A stretch of DNA of 64,000 nucleotides from Bactrocera neohumeralis (GCF_024586455.1 NC_065919.1:43190839-43254838); one strand, 5' to 3'; numbered from the stretch's first letter, positions 33,181-44,609 are shown. Numbers and translations: made by a program. The notes: generated by a model from the sequence alone, not told the origin.

Positions 33181-33450
33181 AGGGTGATCCATTTCAAGAT
33201 TCCCTACTTTTTTAAATAAAAAACACAGAAACTTCAAGTTTAATGTGGAGTATTTATTTCATTAAAAAGCTCATTTTTTGACATTTATATTTTGAAAATT
33301 ATCTTTTTCAAATATTGGCCGCGGCTACGTCTCCGATGGTACATCCCTTGAGTCTAATTTTCGATGACTCGTTCGAGCATTTCGACTGGTAACTGACAAG
33401 TGACAAGTGTGATGTTTTGCTCCAAAGCCTGAAACGAAGTCCTCATAGTC
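33181..33450 (-). mobile_element. DUF4817-type transposon (type A), 3' end fragment
   Basis: It begins GGGTGATCCATTTCAAGATT, the terminus expected of this family, then AAACACAGAAACTTCAAGTT, matching the minus strand of the 3' region at about 10145-10170. ATTGGCCGCGGCTACGTCTC corresponds to the GACGTAGCCGCGGCC region coding RSRG in the type A proteins. The coding part stops near 33430 (CAAAGCCTGAAACGAAG matches QALE of relatives). Only the last tenth of the ORF is present. It splits the surrounding repeat. Confidence 0.7.
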
Positions 33451-33650
33451 TTTATACTTTATATATATATAGTCAGACGGGCGCACGGACAGATACAGAG
33501 ACATCGTTCAATGAACTTAGCTAGCCACGCTGATTATATTATATTCGTATACATTTTATTGGATCTCTGACATTTTCTTCAGGATATTACAAACTTCGTT
33601 AAAGAAATAATACACCATGTTCATCGCGTATCTCTTGGGTGCACAATCAA
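33451..33650 (+). repeat. Unclassified tephritid-type repeat, right part
   Basis: The segment AGTCAGACGGGCGCACGGACAG near 33472 is followed by ATGAACTTAGCTAGCCACGC, ATTTTATTGGATCTCTGACATTTTC and GATATTACAAACTTCG. It parallels the 3' part of the 59160-59640 copy (ACATTTATTGGGTCGCCGAC). Together with 33040-33177 it forms one copy split by the type A fragment. Confidence 0.6.
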
Positions 33651-33654
33651 CTTA

Positions 33655-34920
33655 TTAGCTGTCGACTTTCTAAAATAAACCACAAACCCATCAAGCAATC
33701 ATGAAATTGATATATTTATTTTTTTTTGAAAGTTTATTTATATTTTGCAAAATTAGTTTCCATTTAATGTAAGATTAAATGTAAAGATGGCCACCTCAAC
33801 TTAAATTCTCTACTTATTACTACCCACCATACCTTGCCTACACGATGGGCGCCTTTGACTAAAGTGCCGCTTCAATTGTCAACGCCATTGTCGGTTGCCC
33901 GCTTCGTCAGCTGGTCACAACGACAACTGTCCGCGCGGCCAACAATCCATTGTCCATCAACTGCATGAGCTCTTGGCAATTTTAATGTTTATTACGTTTG
34001 AGACAAAGGGAATCCTCGAAGCGCCACCAAACGGACACTTGTCAAGCAAACTCAAATGAGACTTAAAAAAACGAAATGAAACCGAACCGAAAAACAACCG
34101 AAGCGAGCGCTGACAATGACCGTGCTTTTAACAACAACAATAACAGCAATAAAATCCAGCGACAGCAAACAAGCAAATTACACATAAACAAATTACAAAA
34201 GAAAATAATATAGCTTACTTTTTATGACAACAACAAAAGCGTTGAAAAAGAAATCACAACCACTGCGAGTGAACGCCCATCAACAGCGGCAATGATAACC
34301 ACAACAATGATGTAATAACAACCAGAATTCACGCGCACCTTGCGAACGCCCACCCGCTGCTTACACCCCCCATCCACTTTGTGCCAGAATCTAAACAATA
34401 CAGATGCTGTGATTCATTCGTTTATCCTGCGCGTCGGCTGTCTGTCGCTGTCGCCTTCGCTTTAACTTTGAGCTTCAGCTTCTAAAGTCACTTAGCGTTG
34501 CTTTGTGAAACGATTTTACATTTATCATTCAGGCTGTTTTTGTTGGTGGCATTGGTAGGGGGGACGCAGGTGGTATTTGTGTCAAGGGAAGTAGTTAATT
34601 TTCGAGATAAATTAAAGTCAAATAAAAGCAGCAATAAAGTTAATTGCAAAATATGTTGAATTAAATACCAATGGAGCTGTAAAAAGAAGAATACTCCCAC
34701 CCAATGAACGCACATTAAATGCGATAAAGCGATTTGAGTTAGTTATTTTCACCTTTATTGCTCGTGACTTTTTAAGAGCTCGCAAATATTTATTAACTTA
34801 ACCTCGGCGCATTAAAGGTGCCTTTTAAAGCTCAGGCGTATTTATTTTCAAAGCTTTCGCAAGTCTCTTTTTGGTAAATTGTAAAGGAATTGTGTACATA
34901 CAACGTATATTGCCCTATTA
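33655..34920. other. Unique-looking non-coding block
   Basis: 33830-34450 is moderately GC-rich with AACAACAACAATAACAGCAA tracts and AAACGAAATGAAACCGAACC, the style of fly 5' untranslated exons or enhancers. No ORF of note and no recognised element. Confidence 0.35.
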
Positions 34921-34929
34921 TTTAGATTT

Positions 34930-35900
34930 TTTTAATAAGCAGCTTCAAAAGTAGACCGACAGGGACAGCAAATGACGCCATATTTTTTCTAGCTCTTTTG
35001 ACATTTCATTCTTCAGTAACTTCCTATAACAGGTCGAAATTATTAAAATTTACTACCAAAATTCGAAGTCAGTAGCTTCAACTTAAACTACGTCCATCAT
35101 AATCGTCCTGTCGAGAATATTGCTGCCGCTAGTGCATCAATTTAGAAAGACACAAGTCAGTTTCTCACACGTCGTTCTCAAGCGTTGGACATCTCTGGAA
35201 CGTCATTGTGGAGAATATTGCGAAAACATTTTGGCCTACATCCTTACAGGATCAAACATACGCAGGAACTAAAGCCGTTTGACCACCAGAATCGTCGTAT
35301 CTTCGTGAATTGGGCTGAGCAACAACTTGAAAATGATCCCGATTTTCATCGAAAAATCATCTTCAGCGATGCGGCTCATTTTTGACTAAATGGCTCGTCA
35401 ATAAGCAAAGTACGCATTATTGGTCAGGCAGCAATCCACACGTACTCGATGAGTCACCATTGCATCCCGAAAAATTACGGGCCGGCGGCGTCATTGGACC
35501 CTACTTCTTCTGTGATGACCTAGACTGGCACGTGATTATGAATAGAAATGAGCTACCGCTCAATTAAAACAGAATACTTTTGGTCCGAATTTGATGATAT
35601 GGACTTGGACAATATGTGGTTCCAACAGGACGGCGCCACAAGCCACACACCGAATGTCACAATCGTTTTATTGAAAACCAAGTTTGGAAAACGTGTTATC
35701 CCACGAAATGGCCTAGTCAATTAGCCGCCTCGGTCATGCGATTTGACGCCGTTAGTTTATTTTCTGTGACGCAACGGTCTACGCCAACAAGCCAACGACG
35801 ATTGATGAACTTCGAACGAATATCGAACGTGAAATTGCAGCAAATCGGCCGATTTATGGAAAAAAGTGACCTACCATATTGGTCGAATATCATAACAAAG
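34930..35900 (+). pseudogene. DUF4817/DDE transposase, broken (type B, second copy)
   Basis: On the plus strand, pieces appear in order. QVEIIKIYYQNSKSVAST near 35033-35085 is the N-terminus. LDISGTSLWRILRKHFGLHPYRIKHTQELKPFDHQNRRIFVNWAEQQL follows at 35185-35330. DFHRKIIFSDAAHF at about 35340-35385 holds the first block, with the conserved Glu after the Asp changed to Ala (SDAAHF for SDEAHF). ESPLHPEKLRAGGVIGPYFFCDD is at 35445-35520. DNMWFQQDGATSHTPNV is at about 35608-35660 (frame-shifted; second Asp intact). The third block near 35730 is damaged and frameshifted. It is clearly sister to 2821-3990 and inactive. Confidence 0.85.
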
Positions 35901-35924
35901 CTGAGCTGAAGCCGAAAAAACATT

Positions 35925-36155
35925 TGACATGTCAAAAATCAAAGTTATGTTGACAGTTTTCTTCGATTATCGAAGAATGGTGCTCTCCGAGTTTCTTCCA
36001 ACCGGTCTAATTGTGAACAAGTAAAACTATTTCAGTGTTATGCGTTGCTAAGCTATTCGTAAAAAGAGGCCGGAATTATGAGCCCTCAACTCTTAGTTTT
36101 TGCACCACGATTATGCACCGTTGCATACTGCATTGATTCTTCTTACCCAAAGGTT
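35925..36155 (+). pseudogene. mariner transposase, central fragment
   Basis: Directly after the type B element, the plus strand reads MSKIKVMLTVFFDYRRMVLSEFLPTGLIVNK, then VMRC.AIRKKRPEL, then FLHHDYAPLHTALILL. These correspond to the mariner core KVMLTVFFDYRGVVHxEFLP and the second block HHDNAPxHTAL, with the Asn changed to Tyr but the catalytic Asp kept. The first and third blocks are absent. It is close in sequence to the relic at 7195-7965. It is inactive. Confidence 0.75.
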
Positions 36156-36159
36156 TAAA

Positions 36160-39100
36160 TTTGTATAATTAATTGGAGTTTACTTCGTTTTGTTCGTCAG
36201 TTTGAAGACAATTTCATAATGCCACTCTCATAGTAACGCTCATCGCTATTTACAAAAAGCAAAGGGACAGTGAACTATTATCACAAGTTTCTTTTCATTC
36301 GCCATAGTCAGGATCAGGAACTAAAAGATGAATGCATAAGATTTACTCAGCAAAGCTTCATGACCTTCTGGCGGGTCACCATCGATTTGTGCATCTGATG
36401 GAACACATACCGTTCCTATTTGACAAAAATTGCCCCTTCTGGGCGAAGCTGATTCCCTGCCAACAATTGATTTTGCTTTGCAATTTCGTTTCTAAAAACT
36501 AAAATATAATAATCTAACGATAATATTCTTTCTTCAATACGTACAAATTCAGCTGTGCGGGAACACTTTGTCTAATATGTTTTCGACAAGTTTTGAGACA
36601 TCGACTTGAATTTTAATACTCCTAACTTCTGTATCCAGTAAGAGCTTAAAACACAGAAGAGACAAACGAGTTTAGTAGGAGAAATTGTTCGTTACTTGAA
36701 ATGCTTGGAATCGATTCTCAGTTCTGAGTGGCCTTAATTAATGCGGGCAGTAATTAAACGACTTGCTGAAAACTAAAATCACCCGCGCAGTTATGCACAC
36801 TTTTGAGCAATTCCCAGGTCGCAAGCGATAATTACAAAAGAACTTCATTGAAAATGGAAATTATCGACTCATAAATCAAGTGAGAAATCACGCCCCCAGA
36901 GCTAAGCCGCGCAATGTATTAGAGATTACACAGTTTCTCAACTCGACACATGGAAGTGCGGCTATCGAACGAAACAAGGATGCTACTAATGCTGGATGTG
37001 GTAATTTTTTAGCAATCAAGTGCAGCTCTCAATCGCACAAATCCTTGACAATGTCATGCGACAAAGAGAAGTGGGTAAGTAGATGACGCCCACTCGCTAA
37101 GTGACATACTCAATTACAAAACAAAAGCAAGACAAATAGAGAGCGAACACAAAGAAAGGCGAGTAATTAAAGTCGTTGACGTCAAGGAAACGAAGAAGAA
37201 TTCCCTAAGACAGACAACACATTGCTTCGAGCTCGAGCAATCAACAAACTAGAATGGAATAAAATGAAATAATTTCACAGTGGCTTGGTGGCCAACGAAA
37301 AGTTCATTGGTTTGGTGAAGAACAGTAGAGTCGAACATAAACGAGTATAAACTGTGTGGAGTGAGCGAGCATATAAATGAGTTTAGAATCGTGTATACCT
37401 CAAGGATTCGCACTGGACACGACGGCACAATCACCCATTTAACTAAATAATTGCTGACAATGGCGCTAGCATAGGTCAGAAGGTGTAGCAGCATGCTGGC
37501 GGATCGGAGCTCAAGTGGCGGGCGTTGAAGTAATTTTTGCACACCAAAGGGAATTGAAAGCGAAGCGAAGAATGACACTATAAAATAGCAGTAGCGCTTG
37601 GAATGCAGCAGTTTGTCTGGGAGCACTAAAACGGACGCATGCTTTCCCACTCTGGGCCATTTCATTCACTACATAATAGTGGATTCAATGCAGAAGCATT
37701 GAGACAAAAGCTCATTAGCGGAAGTATCGGAAACAGCTATGAGCAGCGGAGCAAAATTGCTGACTGCCGAGCGTGACTGCGGTCAGAGTGGGTGTTAGCG
37801 TCACGCTGTACGGGGACTCAAAACGAAACGAAAGCAAGCAGAAAATGTGAAAAAATAACAAAACGTAAGGGAAGAGTTGCAATGACTTTGCATGTCACAC
37901 GAAATGTGGAGTGTTGCAAGGCAGAGTATACGGGAAGCACGGCATTAATAATTACCGAGCGTGTTGAGCAGTCATTAGGTGTGCAGCACGAGCACTGGCA
38001 CTCGCAGCAGCAATAACAGCGCAAATGAGAAGAAGAAGAGAATGAAAGTAAATAAATATCTCGTGCTACTACAACTATCAATGCTCTAACTACCGACGCT
38101 TCCACGAAAAAGGCGAAGGAAAAAGGAAATAGTTTAAACCCTAAACGGATGTGCAAGAGAGTCGGTGAATATATAATGGATAAATAGAAATTGAGTTGCT
38201 GCAGGTCCAAAGTTATGCGAACAAAATTATTTATTATGTGCATTTTTACAGTTTGTTAAAGAGACTTTTTGTACTGGATCTGGGTTTTCCGCTGTCAACA
38301 AATCACTTTCTAAGTAACGTATGTATGTATGAAGTTACATTTTTGTTATTAGCTTACATTATTTTTTTTCCATTTGTGTAGTGTAAAAGAACACGTGTAA
38401 GTTTCTGATAGTATGTACATAATCCGAAATGGAATGAGTCAAATGAGGACTGTAATATTTTGTGCTCGTCAAACTTGAGAAGACATAAAAAATAAGTAAA
38501 TATAATATTAAGAAGTTGGAAATAACATATGTGCAGCCGAGCAATAACAGTACTGCTGATTTCCATTTTGAATTCGTTATTAATTACACTCTGAATAGAG
38601 TATATTAAGGCGTTATATACAGTTATATACAGATGGCCGAAAAAAGCGAGTTTTCCAGAATTTTTTCTGAGAAAACCTTAAAATTTATTAATCCACACAT
38701 TTGTACACATTTTACGCTATCTTTTAACTATACTTTGAGATTTAGAATTAGTAAAAATATTTATTTGGAAAAAAAATACAGTTGATCTTCTCTCAAAAAT
38801 AACGTTTTGCGGTGGCCATTATATCTCTGAACTGGATGATCTGTTAAAGTAATATTAAATCTAGTAAAGCATACCGAAGTAATAAGCAAAATAAAATTTA
38901 TTGACAAAATGGCGGGTTTTCAAAGAAAAAAGCAATTTTTGAACCAAATTTTTCGGCTTGTTAAAAAAAAAAAATTTATTGATGAGAAAAAATTTTCCAT
39001 TAACTACTAAAAGATATATGTATTTACGAAGTTCAAATTTGAGACTAACCCGTTTAGCCGTTTTTGAATAACGTTGGTCACCAACGTTTAAAACACCATC
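36160..39100. other. Unique-looking non-coding block
   Basis: Repeat-free as far as I can see until about 39100, with possible 5'-exon-like islands at 36880-37080 and 37680-37870. 38200-38600 is AT-rich and 38630-39110 resembles the AT-rich interior of MITEs, but no ends were found. No protein family recognised. The longer frames (37249-37665 minus, 37818-38243 minus) lie antisense to A-rich, 5'UTR-like sequence and are probably shadows. Confidence 0.35.
36880..37074 (+). other. Possible exon ending at a consensus splice donor
   Basis: An open frame of 65 codons runs into GTAAGT at 37075-37080, a perfect donor core. Its translation (MRNHAPRAKPRNVLEITQFL...) has no family I know, and the start is not distinctive. 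The case rests on the donor and the open frame alone. Confidence 0.15.
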
Positions 39101-39119
39101 TTGATTCTAACTGTGTATA

Positions 39120-39260
39120 ACCTTAAGCTTGTCATATTGTTTGCAATACTCAAAAGGAAATGTCTGAGACCCTACAAAATATATACATATGTATGTATAT
39201 AATTGTTCAGCATGACGAGCTGAGTCGATTTAACCAACCCCTCAGCTTTTGGGATATCTA
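39120..39260 (-). repeat. Unclassified tephritid-type repeat, fragment
   Basis: On the minus strand, TTAAATCGACTCAGCTCGTC and ATGCTGAACAATTATATACA are followed by TTTTGTAGGGTCTCAGACAT. This is the 3' part of the family seen at 33040-33650 and 59160-59640. Confidence 0.55.
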
Positions 39261-39552
39261 TCTCGGAACAGCCGATATCGTATTACTATAGGATATATCT
39301 TGTGTGGCATTATATATAAAGGGCGTTGGGTTCGTAACGGTTTATTCATTAGTTTATAGGCCGGAGCGATCCGTAGAATAGTTTAGTCATTGTTACTACT
39401 CAAACTGAACTATCATACTCAAGTTTTTGCAAACTTTTTTAGATGACAAGCTTTACGAAATTTATCATAGGTGCATTGCTACACTCTCCGAAGTAAATGT
39501 CCAACTCAGACCTCTTTAGCATGTAGCGGAGTGAACGATCCAAATCAAGTTA

Positions 39553-40616
39553 AACAAGTAAGAAGGGCTAAGTTCGGGTATCACCGAACATTTTATACTC
39601 TCGCATGATAAAGTGATATTTGAGATTTCATTATACGTCATTTACATATTTTTGAAATACCGTATTTTTGTAAAGTTTTATTCCGCTATCATCATTGGTT
39701 CCTAATGTATATACTCGTATTATACAGAAAAGGCATCAGATGGAATTCAAAATAGCGTTATATTGGAAGAAGGCGTGGTTGTGACCCGATTTCACCCATA
39801 TTTCGTAGATGTCATCAGGGTGTTAAGAAAATTTTATATACCGAATTTCATTGAAATCGGTGTGGTAGTTCCTGAGATATGGTTTTTGGTCCATAAGTGG
39901 GCGAAGCGACGCCCATTTTCAATTTTTAAAAAAAGCCTGGGTGCAGCTTTATTCTGCCATTTTTTCCGTAAAATTTTGTGTTTCTGACGTTTTTTGTTAG
40001 TCGGTTAACGGACTCTTAGTGATTTTCAACATAACCTTTGTATGGGAGGTGGGCGTGATTATTATCCGATTTCTTCCATTTTTGAACTGTATATGGAAAT
40101 GCCTGAAGAAAACGACTCTGTAGAGTTTGGTTGACATAGCTATAGTAGTTTCCAAGATATGTACAAAAAACTTAGTAGGGGGCGGGGCCACGCCCACTTT
40201 TCCAAAAAAATTACGTTCAAATATGCCCCTCCCTAATGCGATCCTTTGTGCCAAATTTAACTTTAATATCTTTATTTATGGTTTAGTTATGACACTTTAT
40301 AGGTTTTCGGTTTCCGCCATTTTGTGGGCGTGGCAGTAGGCCGATTTTGCCCATCTTCGAACATAACCTTCTTATGGAGCCAGGGAATACGTGTACCAAG
40401 TTTCATCATGATATCTCAATTTTTACTCAAGTTACAGCTTGCACGGACGGACAGACAGACATCCGGATTTCAACTCTACTCGTCACCCTGATCACTTTGG
40501 TATATATATCCCTATATCTGACTCTTTTAGTTTTAGGACTTACAAACAACCGTTATGTGAACAAAACTATAATACTCTCCTTAGCAACATTGTTGCGTGA
40601 GTATAAAAACTTGTTT
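39553..40616 (+). repeat. Unclassified 1-kb repeat family, best full-length copy
   Basis: The start AACAAGTAAGAAGGGCTAAG (39553-39572) leads into the hairpin GTTCGGGTATCACCGAAC (39574-39591) and TATACTCTCGCA (39595-39606). The end reads TGTTGCGTGAGTATAAAAAC at 40591-40610, then TTGTTTT. So TATACTCTCGCA is mirrored by TGCGTGAGTATA (11 of 12), and AACAAG/CTTGTT lie at the two ends. This supports an element with short inverted ends of about 1.06 kb. The interior has a frame (39763-39987) that translates like the inverse copy at 26139-26408, but stops elsewhere argue against a protein. The family is present at least five times here. Confidence 0.75.
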
Positions 40617-40619
40617 TGT

Positions 40620-42180
40620 ACTATAAAAAATTCACAGATGAATGCTGTTATAACTTCTTGTTTTTATTGTATCTACTTCAGTGTGAAGTTCCTGAAACAT
40701 CCAGTAAGAAAATCATCATTTTGCAAAATAAACGAAATATCTTTTTTCTTTAATATCAAAACTGCCAATCAGTTGAACAAGAGTTGAGTAATTAATACAC
40801 TTATTTTTAATAAAAAGCATGAAAATATTTATTTTAATTTTCACGAGATCATAATTTCAGTTTTTCCAAAAACGAGAAATGAAAAAAAGAATTGAAAGCT
40901 ACAAGTTTTCATCCTCAATTAAGCTCATAATTCTCATTTGTTTTTTGTCTCTTAAATCGTTAACCAAAATACAAATCAGTCTAAACTTGATCAAGTTCTG
41001 AAAAGAGGAGTTATATCTGAAATAATGTAAAGTTTTCCAAAATGAAAAATTTTACTCACTTCTGGAATATCTTTCGACTCTAATTATCACACCAGAATTA
41101 AGTTATGAAAGACAAAGCGTTCTAAAAAAGACTATTCGTTTATTATTACTCAACTTTTTAATGTAATAACTCAACCATAATGTCACTTTGACTTGTGGCC
41201 AAAATCCCAAATATGCATTTAAAATGAACACTTATACATACTTTATATATAGGGTTAGGAAAATGAAGAATCAGTGAAACAAGCAAGCAATCAATTTTGC
41301 GTTGATCTGATTATTACCAGTAAACTTGCTTGAGAAAAGCATATGAGTAGCTGAGGACAATGGCCGCTGTGCAACTTCTAACCCCTGAAATTGCCGTTTC
41401 CAAAACACCGTTTCTCAGGCCACAAATTTAGCTTTTATTACGGCAGATTTGGAAAGTGCAGTTCATTATTTGTTACATCGTTTACCCTTTGTAAATCACA
41501 GATTGCTGCACACATTCGCTGCTATACTTACGTCTATTTGATAGTTAACGTTGGCCATTGTCCGCAGTTTTGAGTTTGCAGTGGCTATCAGATATTTACA
41601 GCACATTTAAAAGGACATTTGAGTCCCTTACACGGTCGATCAAGAACGCAGTCGAGACATTAATATATTGATCTAGTGAATTTATCCTCGAGAGCACTGC
41701 GTATGCGGCTATTAAAGGCTCTGCTATAGATGAGCAAATACCAGTTGCAGACATTGCGAAACGACGTGGCATATATGCGCCTGCTGGGTAAATTGTGTGT
41801 GTGTATTTAGTGGAGCTCACTCATGTCGTACAGCGTCTATAGACTACCAGCTATGTTGATAATAGCAGCCAGCTGTGCAAACGTACATATGTAGCGTATA
41901 CACGTGTGAGTGAAGGCTGCAGCGATTGCCGAAAGTTTCTGGTTTGGCTTAAGTGTCCTCGAACCATTTGGCTGGGGATTTGTAAACATCTATGAGCCGC
42001 AGACACATTTTGTGTTATGCCATAAGGCAATATGAGCTTGGCCAAAAGCGTTAGATATAATGTGTAAAAAGTATTTATAAATGTTACGTATACGCCATGT
42101 GGTCAAAATTTAGCAACAATGACTAGAGTGGCAATGCGGCCTTTTATTATTATAGAGTTTCAGCAAGAAAATATATATTT
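40620..42180. other. Gene-free stretch
   Basis: AT-rich to about 41300, then unique-looking DNA with a GTGTGTGTGTAT run near 41793-41804. It contains GTTACGTATACGCCATGTG at 42083-42101, identical to 51908-51926. No gene recognised. Confidence 0.35.
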
Positions 42181-42181
42181 A

Positions 42182-42690
42182 CAAGGTGCTTTACACAGTA
42201 AACAGGACTTTTTGAATCTAGCGCCTCCTGGTGACGCCATCTGCATATACATATGTCGCCTGGTGCGTTAGAATCTGCTATCTTCATCGATTGTCCAGTG
42301 AGAATTTCATGATATTTCATCGATTGGAAGTGAAGTTGTTGCGTTTTAAGTTTCAGTATATTTAAGTTATCGGTGCGAAAATGAGCTTCGAACAAAGAGC
42401 CAACATTAAATTGGTAAAACTTTTACCAAAACGTTTCAATTGATATCCCGAAGCAGAGTGCACGAGTGGTTTCAACGTTTTCAAAGTGGTCGTGGGGACA
42501 TAAATGACGATCAACATGTGGGCCAATCAAAATTCGTGACCACCGGAAATTCCATCGAAACAGTGCGTGAATTCATCAAAAATCTGCCAAAATCATTATT
42601 GAAATTCACGCATTTTGACCGAACATTACAGACGATTATTTGACCAAAAATCACATTTTAACCATTAACCACCAATATGTTCCTACACTA
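42182..42690 (+). mobile_element. mariner derivative, deleted, right end lost
   Basis: The left terminus CAAGGTGCTTTACACAGTAA at 42182-42201 follows TA and matches the termini of the copies at 49105 and 59825. MSFEQRANIKL starts at 42381. After an internal deletion, RSRVHEWFQRFQSGRGDIND and QSKFVTTGNSIETVREFIKN follow to about 42600. The frame then jumps into DYLTKNHILTINH (42636-42670), so the linker and first two catalytic blocks are gone. The right end is not recognisable beyond about 42690. It is a non-autonomous copy. Confidence 0.8.
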
Positions 42691-42699
42691 TTCGAGTCA

Positions 42700-43270
42700 A
42701 AAATATGTTATCTTGACTTGGCCCCCAATGTGAGTATTTTCCGGATCTTAATATAATTGCTGATTTTGGAATGGTTTTTGCGAAGACTTTATGAAATATA
42801 GAGAAAAAGCGAAGTTGAAGAAAATTAATTGCAACAATTGAACTTACTCTGAATGAGATCTCGTTTAATCACAAGGATTATATGTATTTATTTTTATTTT
42901 CTTTATGAGCTTTTGACCAATAAAAATTACCTTATTTTAAAATTCTCTGCAAAAATATTTAAAAAACATAATTTTGTGAAAAATTTCAAATCTTTTGAAA
43001 AAATATCCTTAAGTTATCATTGAATAACTAAGACATTTGTAGATCAACTTTTATTTAATTGCGTTCAAAAATTAAAGGTAATTAAACGGCACATCTAAAC
43101 AATTGACGAAAATATGAAAGCAAATACATTAAGAAGTAAATCTTCGATTGAGTAAAAGATAAAACAAACAAAAACTGTTGACTACCAATATGTATTAATA
43201 CTCTTAATATTTAAATAATTTGAAGGAGAATCTTACGTTTAGATTATATTACCTTTTCACATAAATATCG
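42700..43270. other. Gene-free AT-rich stretch
   Basis: Nothing recognised. Strongly AT-rich. Confidence 0.3.
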
Positions 43271-43279
43271 GTTGGAATA

Positions 43280-43630
43280 CAGTATAGGGTTTTTCAATAA
43301 CAGGTTTCGGATGGCAATGACATTTTTATTCCTGTGAAAGTACATTCGATGCCATTATATATGGAACTCGATTTCTTTTGCATGGCCACAATTGCCACGC
43401 TGGCAGAAATCCAGACGCTGAACGCAATTTTCGACGTTTTCCAATCATAAATCGGCCCATAATGTTGCAATTTCTTGTTCGATATTCGTACGAAGTTCAT
43501 CAATCGTCGCTGGGTTGTTGGCATAGACCATAGACGGAAGATCTACGACTCAAAGATGCCATTGTCAAGTTGTTGCTCAGCCATACGACGATTCTGGTGG
43601 TCAAGCGGCTTCAGTTCTTGCGACAATTTA
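43280..43630 (-). pseudogene. DUF4817/DDE transposase (type B), 3' part of a split copy
   Basis: The 3' terminus GGGTTTTTCAATAA is at 43287-43300. The minus strand then carries the C-terminal coding region (CTFTGIK, MQKKSSS near 43330-43385, and ATIDELRTNIEQE-like sequence near 43460-43520). It jumps, by an internal deletion near 43540, to the HQNRRMAEQQL region at 43570-43615. At 43630 the element is cut by a 668-bp MITE and resumes at 44301. Its catalytic DDE motif blocks are deleted. Confidence 0.75.
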
Positions 43631-44298
43631 AGGGGTTTCACTAGTGTAACGCATAAAAAATTAGGCGATTTTCGTGAATTTTTTTAAGAGAAAGTACGCG
43701 ATTGAATATTTGGAACTTCTTTGAACGTAATAAGGTATATTTTCAGGTATATTTTAAGATTTTACAAAAATGTTGAAAAATAACGGAGTTATGGGCTGTC
43801 TACGGAGATGCCAAAAAAAAAGTGCCCCAACTGCTGACATGATTTCCTCCGAATGAGTTGCTGAAACAAAAAAATTCAAAAAGGTTATTAAACTTAAAAA
43901 TATTCCCTAAAAAATGACTTACGATCTTTGAAAATTATCTAAATGGCGTAATTTTGGAAAAAAAAATTTAGTTTTTTTAGGTAAAAAATGGTCGATTTTT
44001 TAAGGCCAAATTCACAACTTTCAACCAATCAAAAAGATCGTAGGTCATTGTATAGTAAATGTATTCAACAATACTCAGTTTCAGGTTGAAGTCGACCGGT
44101 TAATTTCTCGTTGAGTTATGGTGTCAGCAATCTTGGAATATGTCGTTTCGAGAAAAACGCGTTTAAAGTTTCACTCATCGCTGCCATCCAAAAACTATTC
44201 AAGATACGACCTTGCCAATTTTACAGGATATTTTTGGAAATATAAACTATAGAAAAAGCAAGTAAAATTTTTGAAAGTGACACACTGGTATAGACCCA
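43631..44298. mobile_element. TA-flanked MITE inserted in a type B transposon
   Basis: TA at 43629-43630 and 44299-44300 flank it, and removing the 668 bp plus one TA restores the type B sequence (AATTTA joined to ATCTTGTAAGG). The ends AGGGGTTTCACTAGTGT and, inverted, TGGGTCTATACCAGTGT match at 11 of 17 positions, with GGG and AGTGT the best. The interior is AT-rich and non-coding. It contains GAGAAAAACGCGTTTAAAGT at about 44152-44171, shared with the MITE at 21163-21849. The autonomous partner is unknown. Confidence 0.75.
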
Positions 44299-44300
44299 TA

Positions 44301-44607
44301 ATCTTGTAAGGATATACATAGGCCAAGATCTTTTCGCAAAATTCGCCATAACAACGTCACAGAGATGCCCAAAGCTTACGAACGACGTATGAGAGAATGA
44401 TTTGGGACTTCCTCAATTGATGCCATAGCGCCAGCAATACTCTCGATACTACGGGCACATCTTTGGCACAGCAACATTTTGTAATGTGCCTTCAAATTGG
44501 ACGTATCGTACCGAATTTCAGTAGTACATGTTAACAATTTCGACCTTTTGTAGGATCGTACGTCTTTCCCTGATGAAATGGCAAGCCTTTCTGAAGAGAA
44601 ATTTTAA
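44301..44607 (-). pseudogene. DUF4817/DDE transposase (type B), 5' part of the split copy
   Basis: The minus strand matches the N-terminal half of 2821-3990. TAGGCCAAGATCTTTTCGCA (44319-44338) corresponds to the KDLGLHPY codons. Next come the region of SQALGISVT, then IDAA-like codons, then the start region near 44570 (GTACGTCTTTCCCTGATGAA against GTATATCTTTCCATGATGAA in the other copy). It is frameshifted throughout. It ends at about 44607, where a type A element in the opposite orientation begins. Confidence 0.75.
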
Positions 44608-44609
44608 AA

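Noticed and set aside
37249..38243. Two long minus-strand frames (138 and 141 residues)
   Set aside because: They lie antisense to A- and AAC-rich 5'UTR-like sequence. T-rich reading on the opposite strand gives Phe/Leu/Ser-rich frames without stops. No domain.
42083..42101. A microRNA precursor containing the 19-bp sequence
   Set aside because: I could not see a stable hairpin of 60-100 nt around either copy, and the sequence matches no microRNA that I can recall with confidence.
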